Assembly: GCA_009193035.1 (NCBI GenBank)
Contig: SWDT01000007.1
Span: 620,001-684,000 of the forward strand
Direction: 5' to 3'
Origin: Halicephalobus mephisto
Lineage: Eukaryota > Nematoda > Chromadorea > Rhabditida > Panagrolaimidae
DNA: 64,000 nucleotides
Numbering within the stretch: the first letter of the stretch is position 1; each line of letters begins with the position of its first letter. Made by a program: the position numbers and the translations under genes. Below are positions 45,377-55,339 of this stretch, in pieces. Below the pieces are notes generated by a model that was not told the DNA's origin, ran no database searches, and worked only from the letters and a program-made list of their open reading frames with translations.

Positions 45377-46960
45377 ATGAAGAATCGTCTGCCTTTCTAC
45401 GGGGCCTGTACCCTCGGGGCCGGGGCTCTGCTGATCTCCTTCATCTGCAGTTGGGACGTCTTTCTCGAAATCAAGAACATCGAGAGAGAATTCGATGCCG
45501 AAATGGATCAATTTCGAGTGAGTTTTTGGATTTCGAATAAAAAATAAATAAATAAAAAGATAAAAACGGCCCAATAATCGAGGTAGATGGAAGTTTCCAA
45601 ATCTGCAAGTATCCGGAAGTTCTGGAAAACGGCTGGGTGTGGCGAAAACGGACTTCCACCTTGACCCCTAAGGTCAACTTTGGTTTTTATGAGTCAACTA
45701 TAGCTTTTAAAAGTCCACTGGGGTCAGCAGCACTCGGACTCACTTTATCTTCCACATTGAATATGTCCCCTTTTCGCTCTAAAACCCCCTGAGGAGGTGG
45801 GGTAGCTTTAAAACCTTGGGTTCGGGCCGGCCAGGACTCGAACCCGTGATTCGGTTTGCGATATATCGATTCCCACCGGCTTATTTTGAATATCTTAGAA
45901 AAAAACCAAAGATCTTCAAAAATATAAAAATTTCAAAAATCTTAAAAATCTGAAAATTTTAAAATTATCTAAAATTTAAAATCTTAAAAATTCCTCAAAA
46001 ATCGAAAAATTTATTTCAAAATTATTTTGGAAAATTTAATTTTTTAAATTTTTTTAATAATTTTTAAATTTTTTAAATATTTTTAAATTTCTTAATTATT
46101 TTTAAATTTCTTAATAATTATTTTATTTTTTTCAGACTATGGCGGTGGAGATATCTTCTCAATTGGACGAGATTTCCCAGCCGATCAAGCAGAAGTTGAA
46201 CGATGTCCGTCGATCGAAAAAACAATCTTATTACCAACAATTTTCTTACTTTCCTTCACTTGGGGTAGAAGAAGCGAAGCCCCCGGCCTTCACCCCGCCT
46301 CCGCCACCTGTTTGTAATTGTGTCGTTCCTGAGGAGAACCTATGTCCCCCAGGACCTCCGGGCCCTAGGGGACTTCGCGGAGAACCCGGGATCGACGGTG
46401 AAAACGGGATTCCTGGGAAACCTGGTCTTGGAGCGGACAATGTGGAAGCGAATCAGCAGGACTTCGGGAGTTGTTTCAGTTGTCCTCCTGGGGAGCCTGG
46501 GGGTCCGGGGGCGAGGGGGAAGCCGGGGGCTAGAGGACCGAGAGGGCCTAGAGGACTTCATGGCACTCCCGGAGCGGACGGTTCTCCAGGATCCCCCGGG
46601 GAATCTGGCCCCCCTGGACCTCCTGGAAAAGTCGGAAAAATCGGTTCAAGAGGAAAACCCGGCAGATCCACAAAGAGATTCGTCGGTCTCAAAGGACCCA
46701 AAGGACTCCAAGGAAACCCCGGAATTGAGGGCCCTCCCGGCGAAAATGGAAACACCGGATACCCCGGGGACATCGGTCCCGAAGGCCCTGCAGGACCCGC
46801 CGGCATCCCCGGACCAAAAGGTGTCGACGGTACCCCAGGGGAAAAAGGCCCCCCCGGCGTCCCCGGCCCCGACGCTCTTTACTGCCGCTGTCCACCCAGA
46901 AACTACGGCAATAATTACGGTAACTACGAAGCTTCTTATCCTTCTCAAAACCATAATTAA
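45377..46960 (+). CDS. Nematode cuticle collagen
   Basis: Exons 45377-45517 and 46136-46960 join in phase 0, giving 321 residues. The N-terminus has the nematode cuticle collagen layout: a hydrophobic anchor (ACTLGAGALLISFICSW) followed by the conserved helix FLEIKNIEREFDAEMDQFR. A basic patch DVRRSKKQ may serve as the propeptide cleavage site. A proline-rich spacer with CNC leads to interrupted Gly-X-Y blocks separated by a CFSC pair. The C-terminal cap has YCRC followed by an Asn/Tyr-rich tail. These cysteine clusters form inter-chain bonds, and the trimers are secreted by the hypodermis into the cuticle (family knowledge). In-frame ATGs exist up to 45302, but the conserved domain starts at 45377. 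Which col gene this is cannot be said. Confidence 0.93.
45560..45890 (-). mobile_element. tRNA-like, B-box-bearing repeat in the collagen intron
   Basis: On the minus strand, a perfect Pol III B box GGTTCGAGTCC (about 45835-45845) sits between GCCGG and CCGGC arms. The canonical D and anticodon arms are replaced by a short CGATATATCG palindrome. About 260 bases of comparatively GC-rich sequence follow, then the AT-rich intron resumes. This arrangement fits a tRNA-derived SINE or a tRNA pseudogene better than a working tRNA, because only about 55 bases separate the acceptor arms. Confidence 0.4.
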
Positions 46961-47440
46961 TGACAAGTTCATCTACTGACTACAGTAACCATAAAATTCT
47001 TTCCCTTCGAGACCACGGTTGAAAATGTATTTATTTTCTTTTTACAGTAATCATGAAGTTTTTTATTCTCTTCGAGATCGTAATTCAGGACATTTTTAGT
47101 TGCCTATTACAGTAGTTCAGATTTTTTCTTTCTTGTTAGAATCACAACTAAGAACATTTCTTCACTTATTACAGTAATCACAAATTTTTCTATTAAGAAC
47201 ATAATTGGAAATATTTTTCTTTATTAACTACAATATCCACGAAACTTTTTTTTCTTGTTAGAATCACAACTAAGAACATCTTCATCCTCCATTACGGTAA
47301 CCGAAGAGCTTCTTATTCTTTTCAAAACAACGATTAACGACGTATTTATTCACCCATTACAGTAATCTAATCTAATTATTAATTTTAAAAAACCCGTAAA
47401 ATCAGTGATTGTGAAAGTGCAAAAAAGTTTAAAAAAGTAT
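46961..47440. repeat. Collagen 3' flank with TTACAGTAATC repeats
   Basis: Six loose copies of ATTACAGTAATC words with CTTGTTAGAATCACAACTAA and ACATTTCTTCA spacers. The collagen 3' UTR presumably lies in the first part; no clear AATAAA signal was found. Confidence 0.4.
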
Positions 47441-47444
47441 AAAA

Positions 47445-47618
47445 TTAATTAGAGCATAAGCTTTGTTGCCAAATTATTTTCGAACGTCTTCTTCGTTCTG
47501 GCAAATCGAACTGACTGGACATGATGAGGAAGGTGCTCTCGTTCGGATTCAGCTTATCCAGAGATCCTTCGGGAATCAGATGACCACATCCGAAAAGACG
47601 CAGTACAGGTGAAGCAAA
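47445..47618 (-). CDS. Coding-like terminal exon, parent gene unknown
   Basis: A minus-strand frame of 57 codons to TAA, entered at TTTTTTAAG|TTTGCTTC in phase 0. It reads SPVLRLFGCGHLIPEGSLDK, then STFLIMSSQFDLPERRRR. Composition and codon use look like exons in this window and unlike the repeats. It lies downstream of the FMRFamide-receptor-like gene on the same strand and could be an alternative last exon of it or part of a separate gene. A second island at about 48013-47918 (minus) reads VLVLYPEDKVILVRLGLEKI in one frame, but it has no matching donor. Confidence 0.35.
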   Translation of the reverse strand, partial: FASPVLRLFGCGHLIPEGSLDKLNPNESTFLIMSSQFDLPERRRRSKIIWQQSLCSN

Positions 47619-48192
47619 CTTAAAAAATCGTGCAAATTAAAACTGTGAAAGTAAAAAAAGAAAAAATTTTCTCAAAGCGAAAGTTCCCTTACCCCTCCGT
47701 TAGGTGAAAAATTCCCGATTTTTACAGTATCCAGTTTCTTACTGTAGACTATTTTTTAAAACATATTTCGGATAAAAAAGATTAAGGGACTTTCTTCGAT
47801 AATAATTTTCTTGATGAAAGTTCCCTCTTTTCCTCTTTCACTCAAACAAAAATTGCAGATCACTACTGTATAATCCTTACTGTATTTTATTTTCTGTTTA
47901 GCTGAGATAAAAATGAAATTTCAAAATAGAGCTTCCTGAAGCGTCGGCAAGGCAGCATTTCGAATTTTCTCAAGCCCCAATCGAACAAGTATAACCTTGT
48001 CCTCGGGATATAAAACCAGAACTGTCGAGTTCGAACTTTAGACTCAAATCTCGAGTTTTTAAAAGCTGAATATTGAACTTTTAAAAACAAAACATTGAAT
48101 TTTGAACCGTTGAAAATTAAATTTTGAACTAGTTCGACTTCGAGAATTTCAAAAAAACCGACAGATCTGTGTAAAATCGAAAAATTTCAAGA

Positions 48193-51100
48193 CTATAAAA
48201 AAGTGGGCCTGAGGGCGAGGGTTGTGATTTGCCTAGTAGCATAGGGAAGAGCAGAGAGGTAGCACGATGCCGTGGGCTGACTGCTGGACCTCTCTCTAGC
48301 ATGAAATGACCCCCGGCATTTGATTGGTTCTTTTGGTTCTTTACAACACACCTTCAAGAACACATTACGGTACTTGGTCCCAAAAGCCAAGTAGATGATT
48401 ACTGTAGTTGCTCCGTTGAGGTTGACCAGTAGAGTAGAAAGTTCAATCAAAAGAGTGTAGGATTCAGAAGACTCTCCACAAAGCTCCAGAATGTTGTTAA
48501 AAAACGCCAGCATATTGAACAACAGAAATCCCGTCACCATTGCCACAAGCATTACGGTAATCCCATGTTCTTTTCTTTCTGAAAAAACTACTAGTTAAAA
48601 AATGATTTTGAAATAAAACTATAAATTCTCAAATAATTATTTTTTCAAAATAAAATTTTTATTTTTATTTGAAAAAAATTATTTCTTCAGTAGTGGGATC
48701 CATAAAAGGATGGAGGTTGAAATAGAAATAAAAAATGGAAATGTGTGCGACATCAGCACAGATCAATTAACAAGCTTTGGTTGATTGCAAGTCATTATTT
48801 TCAAGTGGTACTTTTTGTTATTTTTCTTACTGATTATAATTATTTCAATGGTTTTCAAAAAAATGATCAGAAACGCAAGAAAATTCAGTCTTAAATTTGG
48901 AAATTTTCTTGATTATCTCGTTTCAGAAGGCTGCTTAACAGAAATGGAATACAGATTCTGAATCAGTATTTTAAGAGCTTCAAAATGATATATAATTCAT
49001 TTCAAAAGGCCATTTCAACTAAAGTGATTTCCCTTGTTAGATATGAAAATCAACAAGAAAAATAACAAAAAGTACCACTCAAAAAGAATGACTTGCAATC
49101 AACCAAAGCTTGTTAATTGAATCTGTGCTGGTGTCGCACACATTTTCACTTTTTACTTCCATTTCAACCTCCATCCTTTTATGAACATCGGCATAGATTA
49201 TTAACTTTTAAAAAATTACTAATTTCCGAATTAAAATCATTAATTTTTAAGAAAAAATTATTTGTTCTGAAATTGCCAAATCTTGAAAATTGTGCAAACT
49301 TACCGTTCATGTCCTGCTTGCTGAGTTTCCGAGTGAGAAGTGACATTTTCGTAAACGAAGCATTTCCCAAGCTTCCTCGGGGTACTGTAGCATTGGATTC
49401 CTTGGGTAATGCTGAGAATTCTGACGAAACGTGGGAAACATTCAGAGGCTTCATTAAATCTTTTTCTTGGCCACTGGATCTGTGAGTCATCCGTCGACGA
49501 ATTCTGGAATTAATTAAATTAAAAAACCCTAACATTGAATCCAAATTAGAAACTGAAGAATTTTCACAAAATAATTTCAATAAAAACTGAAAATTTTCTA
49601 CAAATCCCCCAAATCAGACTTAAATCGTCTACAGTATTCCAAGATTTCGAAATATTTCCAGAAGCTTCAATGAGATCTCTAAGACCCCGGAACCTTCTAG
49701 ATTTTAGTGTTTTAGGATTTTCCAAAAAAGTATACTTACTTGTTGGAGGTCTTCAAAGTAGAGACAATTTTGTAATTGACCCAAGTCAAGGTAGCAAAAG
49801 GGAAGAAAAACATAACTATCGTATAGCAGGCATTTCTGTAGAGAATAGTGTAGATTTGTTCATTGAACAACTTAGTCGGAACCACCATGGATGATCGGCT
49901 GCCGAAAATCTCAGAATGGCAATCTATGGCTTTGATTTCGAAAAATCTCGGAAGATTAAAGATGACTGAAAAAACCAAAGCTGAGGCAATCACGGATTTC
50001 ACCACTGTTTTGCTGCTGATTCTTCTGATCTGAAATTTAAATTATTTAAAAATTAAAAATTTCAAAAACGATCTTGGTACGGATTTCCAGAATCTCCTAG
50101 TCTTCAATATTGTTTTTAATTTTCGATCAAGGTTTAAAAGATTATACTTCTTAGAAATAAAAAATTCTTCAAAAAATAAAGATGTTTATTTTTAAAAAAC
50201 TTACGAGAAACGGATGGCAGACCCCCAAGTACCGATGAACGGAAACCAAAATTGTCAAATAAACACTTGATGTATGAGATATGAGAGCAAATGGATAAAT
50301 ATCCACCAGCAATCTCGGCGAAATAAGCATCAAATCCTCATCTTCGAAGTACTCTGCCATCAATGGAAGTGAAAAAACAAAAAACGAAAAAATCAGAACA
50401 CACAGATCACTGATCGCTATCCCGAGGAGGAACCAGTTGACCAGTTGAGATCGCATCTGAAAAATTACAAATAAACAATACAATCAAAATCGTTGGAATT
50501 TAGGAGAACATATCCACGTAGGTAACGATTACGAAATCAAACCTCTAACAAGTGCCGCACCGTGCGCGCAACGTCCGGGCAGCTCGAAACACTGGGTTGA
50601 AGTTGTTTTTCAAAAACAAAAATTAATATTTTTTCTATTTTTTTATATTTTTTAATTTTTTATATTTTTTCAGTATTTTAGCGTTGTAAATAACGATGTG
50701 ATTTAGGTAACGGATAAGATTAATGCTTTGATTTTAGGATATTTGCAGTGAAAAGTTAATTTATATTTTTTAGGAACTTTGAAGATTTTCTTCATATATG
50801 AATTTGATTTAAATCTACCTAACGATATCACTTGAGGCGTCAGGATAATTTCAGTTATGTTCAATACGGTATCACGAAGGTAAGTAACTGGTTTTTATTG
50901 AAAATTATTAAATTACAATCATTTTTGACTTTCAAGTTTCGTTTCGTGTATGAATTTCACTTAAATCCACCTAATGATATCATTTCAGATGCAAACTAGA
51001 TAATTATAATAGTAATTAACTGGTTGTTATCAAAGACCATTGAACTGCAATCCTTCCTAACATGATAGTCAAAGTTCATTTTCAAACATCAAAAATTGAT

Positions 51101-52355
51101 TTCATATATAAAGTGCACTTAGAGTTCATGAGATCACTTTCAATTTCAAGAGGGTTTTTGTCAAACATCAAAAATTGATTTCATATATAAAGTGCATTTG
51201 GAGTTCATGAGATCACTTTCAATTTCAAGAGGGTCCTTGTGGGAATAGGTAATTGATTTTTATTAATATAGCTCTATTGGAGTTATTTTTAGTTCTAAAG
51301 TTTTGTTTCATATATGAACTTGATTCAAATAAAATTAATAATGCGATTTCAGATGTCCAGAAAGTCTTCATGAAAGTAATTAACTGATTTTGTTGAAAAT
51401 AGTTGAATTATAATCATGTTAACATGACGATTTCGAAAATCTACTTTCAACTTTAAAATCTCAAGTTTCATATATGAACTTTTTTCAAATCCATCTAATG
51501 TCATTTTGAATTTCAAAAATTTTTATTTTATTGAGAATTCTTTGAAAATGGTTATTTTTGGCTTTGAAAATTCGAAAATTTGATTCATAAATAAATCTCA
51601 TTTGGATTACAGTAATGAAATCCTTTTAGATATTAAAAAATTTCATCTTTCCTGGGATAATTGTCCTGTGAATACAGAGGATATAGGGATTTTGAGTAAA
51701 GTAACAGGATTAAAATTAGAGTAATTTCGAACACCTCCGATCTACGTCAATGTCGCCCGCAAGTTGCGAATTTTAAGGTTAATTTTAAATTTTTTTAGGT
51801 AAAGTAATTTCAAAAAATCCACCTCCCGATGTGCTTCAACGCTGCCCGCAAGTTGCGAATTTTAAGGTTAATTTTAAATTTTTTTATGTAAAATAATTTC
51901 AAAAAATCCACCTCCCGATGTGCTTCAACGCTGCCTGCATATTGCGAATTTTAAAGTTAATTTTAAACTTTTTAGATACAATGATAAGATATAGGTTAAA
52001 TTTGGCTCTGAAGTAAGTGTTCCGAGCCGCAGGAATGTCGTCCGCAAGTTGCGAATTTTAAAGTTAATTTTAGAACTTTTTTAGGTAAAATAGTTTCGAC
52101 CTGTCTACTTTCCCTATATGCGGCAACGCTGCTTGCATATTGCGAATTTTAAAGTTAATTTTAGAACTTAATTTTTGAAATTGATTTTTTAAAACTAACC
52201 TGTTTGTGAGAAAAAACGTAAATATTGCAGATATTCCCGCAGATGCCAAACAAGTAAGTTATCGGCATCAGGTAAACCCGGAAAATGACCTGAGCCTCGG
52301 TGAAACTGGAGCCGTTGGAGCATCCCGGGAGCTCCGTCGTCGAAGAATCCGTCAT
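48193..52355 (-). CDS. FMRFamide-receptor-like neuropeptide GPCR
   Basis: Five exons: 52355-52200, 50456-50205, 50029-49740, 49503-49304 and 48578-48193, with phases 0,0,2,1, giving 427 residues. The extracellular N-terminus is short with an N-glycosylation-type site (CSNGSS). Helix 1 holds GICGNICNIYVFSHKQMRS. Helix 2 holds NWFLLGIAISDL. Helix 3 ends VYLTILVSVHRYLGVCHPF, with HRY in place of DRY. Helices 4-5 lie in exon 3. Exon 4 is mostly the Ser-rich third intracellular loop. Exon 5 has helix 6 (MLVAMVTGFLLFNMLAFF) and helix 7 ending VIIYLAFGTKYRNVFL, without the usual NPxxY proline. The FSHK..RS, VHRY-x-x-VC-x-PF and FG-x-K-[FY]-R motifs mark the nematode FRPR group, which binds RFamide-type peptides at the neuronal membrane (family knowledge). 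The ligand cannot be deduced. Confidence 0.87.
48701..49183. mobile_element. Fold-back (MITE-like) element with inverted repeats of about 140 bases
   Basis: Left arm 48701-48845 starts CATAAAAGGATGGAGGTTGA and includes GTGTGCGACATCAGCACAGA and CAAGCTTTGGTTGATTGCAA. The right arm, about 49040-49183, is its reverse complement with a few mismatches. The centre holds no transposase frame. It sits in the last intron of the FMRFamide-receptor-like gene. Flanking duplication is not obvious. Central words such as GATTATCTCGTTTCAGAAGG resemble sequence at 3670-3690. Confidence 0.8.
50457..52199. repeat. Receptor intron 1: TTCATATATGAA units and GCAAGTTGCGAATTTT array (loci 4-5)
   Basis: At 50545-50590 a single GTGCGCGCAACGTCCGGGCAG core appears. 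The stretch 50780-51600 holds about six loose units with TTTCATATATGAACTTGATT and GATATCATTTCAGATG. The stretch 51735-52160 carries five units of about 90-105 bases with ACGCTGCCCGCAAGTTGCGA and TTTTAAGGTTAATTTTAAAT, the inverse orientation of the GCGCGCAAC family. Confidence 0.6.
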
Positions 52356-52559
52356 TGTTTATTCCACATCCTAATACGATCCGGATTATTCTAAAAAATA
52401 AATAATATTTAAAAAATAAAAAATATTTAAAAATAAATAATATTTAAAAAATAAATTATATTTAAAAAATAAAAAATATTTAAAAAATAAAAAAAACACA
52501 ACGTTCTCGGAAATCTTGATCGATGATAATTAAGGTGGTTTTTAAACTTTAGGATTTGG

Positions 52560-53200
52560 AACGAATTTTTACATAATTTAAAATTTGAATTCAGTTTTGA
52601 ATAGAATTCGAAAATTTAATTTGGATTCAATTCAGAATCGCGGCCTGAGGCGATTTTAAGTCAAATTTTAGAGCAGTTTTGAATCGAATTTCGAGTAGAT
52701 TTTTAGGAGGGATTCTGAAACCATTTTTGAGTAAATTTAAAAATAATTCTGAATAGAATTCTAGATTTGAATTTTACAAAAGATTCTGAAACCATTTTTA
52801 AATAGAACTTCGGAAGGATTCTGAATCGAATTCGAATGAAAAAATTAAACAGATTCTGAATTCAATTTTAGATCCACTTCTAAGAAGATTCAGAATTCGA
52901 TTCCGAATTAACTTCTAAACTAGATTCAGAATCCGATTATAAAAAGCTTCAGATTCCGATTTCCAGTGAAATTGTACAAGGATTCAGAATCCATTTTCGA
53001 ATTCATTTCTAAAAAGCTTCTGAATCCATTTTCGAATTCATTTCTAAAAATATTCAGAATCCGATTCCAGATTCATTTCTAAAAAGCCTCAGAATCCACT
53101 TTCGAATTCATTTCTAAAAAGCTTCTGAATCTGATTCCAGATTCATTTCTAAAAAGCTTCTGAATCCATTTTCGAATAAAATTCCAGAATTCCAACAAAA
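52560..53200. repeat. Degenerate GAATCCATTTTCGAATTCATT array upstream of the receptor gene
   Basis: About ten copies of AGATTCTGAATC and TTCTAAAAAGCTTCTGAATC words with a 40-60 base spacing. From 53200 to 53850 the DNA is A/T-run sequence. No exon was seen. Confidence 0.5.
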
Positions 53201-53869
53201 TTCGAAAATGTTTAAAATTGGACAGCTATTTTAATAATGTAAAAAACCACGTGGAATTGACAGACAAATAAGCAAAATAAAAGTGAATAGAAAAATATTA
53301 ATAAATTTCGTCTTCAAGAGATTTAAAGTTTAAATTAAAAAATTTTAATCTAAGAACTGAGATTTATTTGTGACAAAAAATCCACATGTTTGAAGTGGAT
53401 TCAAAAGTTTAAAAAGTTCAAAAAAAAATAATCTTTAAAAACTAAAAAAAAATGATTTTTAAAAATTAAAAAAAATAATTTTTAAAAATTAAACAAATTA
53501 AAAAAATTCAAAAAAATAAAAAATATTTAAAAAACATAAATTGTTTAAAAAATTTAAATTTTAAAAATAATTTTTTTTTTGAAATTTACATTTAAAAATT
53601 TTTTTTTTGAAATTTTAAAAATTATTTTTTTTTATTTTTTAAAAATTATTTTTTTTTGATTTTTAAAAAAATTTAATTTTTTTAATTTTTTCAGTTTTGT
53701 TTAAAAAGTACATTTTTAAAATTATTTTTAGTTTGGAATTTGGAAAAATATGAAAGATTAAAATTATCAAACATGAAATCCACCGATGTTGTCCTCGAGT
53801 AGTACTTGAGTCAACAACTCCGACAGCCCAATTTTCCGCTTTCGAAAAAAACAAGTTGCCTTCGGCGAA

Positions 53870-55240
53870 TTTCCTTGTTTACAGTATTCGGATAAGGCTA
53901 CAAAACATCATATGAGAGAATCAAGTTTTCCAGAATCTAATACATCCTCTTTGAAGATTGTAAAAACACGAGAAAATGGAACTTCGGAAGTTTAGGTCTC
54001 GAGTGGAAAATTTCGAAATTCGTGCTGGGACAATTTTTCGAAATATCTTTAAAAAATTAATTTTTACTAAAATTTGAAAACTTAAAAAGTAATTTTCGAA
54101 AATTACAAAAACACAGAAAAGGAAAATTCTGAAATTAAGATCTCGAGTGGAAAATTTCGAAATTCGTGCTAGGACAATTTTTCGAAATATCTTTAAAAAA
54201 TTAATTTTTACTAAAATTTGAAGACAAAAAATAATTTTCGAAAATTACAAAAACACAGAAAAGTAAAATTTTGGAAGTTTAGGTCTCGAGTGGAAAATTT
54301 CGAAATTCGTGCTGAGACAATTTTTCGAAATATTAAAAAAAAAAATTTTTACTAAAATTTGAAAACTTAAAAAGTAATTTTTGGAAATTACAAAAACACA
54401 AAAAAGTAAAATTTTGGAAGTTTAGGTCTCGAGTGGAAAATTTCGAAATTCGTGCTGGGACAATTTTTTCTGAATTTTAGTCGGACAAAATTCTTTTTTA
54501 TTTTATAATAGTACGATAATGGGGAATTTCCGGAAATATGTAAACTTAAAATTCCGGACATTTTAGTCTCAAGTGGAAAATTCCTGTCAGAATAACTTTT
54601 TAAAGGTTTTTTTACAACAATACGATAATTAATATTTTTAAAAATATAAATTCAAAATTTTAGATTCTTAGGTCTCGAGTGGAAAGTCCGAAAATTCGTC
54701 CTGGGACGATTTAAAAAAATTGTTTTTAAATAGTTTTCCACAATTATACTGTAATTAATATTTTTGAAAACATAAATTGAAAATTTTAGATTTTTAGGTC
54801 TCGAGTGGAAAATGTCAAAATTCGTTCTGAGACGATTTAAAAAAAATTTTTTTCTATTATTTTCCACAATTATACCGTAATTATTATTTTTGAAACTACA
54901 TAAATTCAAAATTTTAAATTTTTTAGGTCTCGAATGGAAAATGTCAAAATTCGTCCTGGGACGATTTAAAAAAAATTTTTTTCTATTATTTTCCACAATT
55001 ATACTGTAATTATTATTTTCGAAACTACATAAATTCAAAATTTTAAATTTTTTAGGTCTCGAGTGGAAAATGTCAAAATTCGTTCTGGGACGATTTAAAA
55101 AAAATTTTTTTCTATTATTTTCCACAATTATACCGTAATTAATATTTTTGAAATTACGTAAATTCAAAATTTTAAATTTTTTAGGTCTCGAATGGAAAAT
55201 GTCAAAATTCGTCCTGGGACAATTTCTCTGAATTTTAGTC
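53870..55240. repeat. Composite array element A, copy 2
   Basis: The head TTCCTTGTTTACAGTATTCG and the next 100 bases align with the head at 13926. Nine units of about 115-150 bases follow, each with TAGGTCTCGAGTGGAAAATT, CGAAATTCGTGCTGGGACAA and a TTTCCACAATTATACTGTAA box. The unit length keeps a 198-codon minus-strand frame open at 54652-55248; that frame is repeat-derived. Confidence 0.65.
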
Positions 55241-55339
55241 GAACACAATTCTTTTTTATTTTATAACAGCATGATGACGGATATCATGGGAGTGGCACAC
55301 AATAAAGACCGGAATTTTCTCACAATTGAGATTATAGTT

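Noticed and set aside
45835..45890. Functional tRNA gene on the minus strand
   Set aside because: The B box and short acceptor arms are present, but the total span is about 55 bases and no anticodon arm can be drawn.
46246..46979. Alternate frames of up to 219 codons across the collagen
   Set aside because: Shadows of the GC-rich Gly-X-Y coding sequence.
54652..55248. 198-codon minus-strand frame of repeated RPRTNFDIFHSRPKKF
   Set aside because: Translation of array element A; its boxes also occur in arrays that are out of frame.
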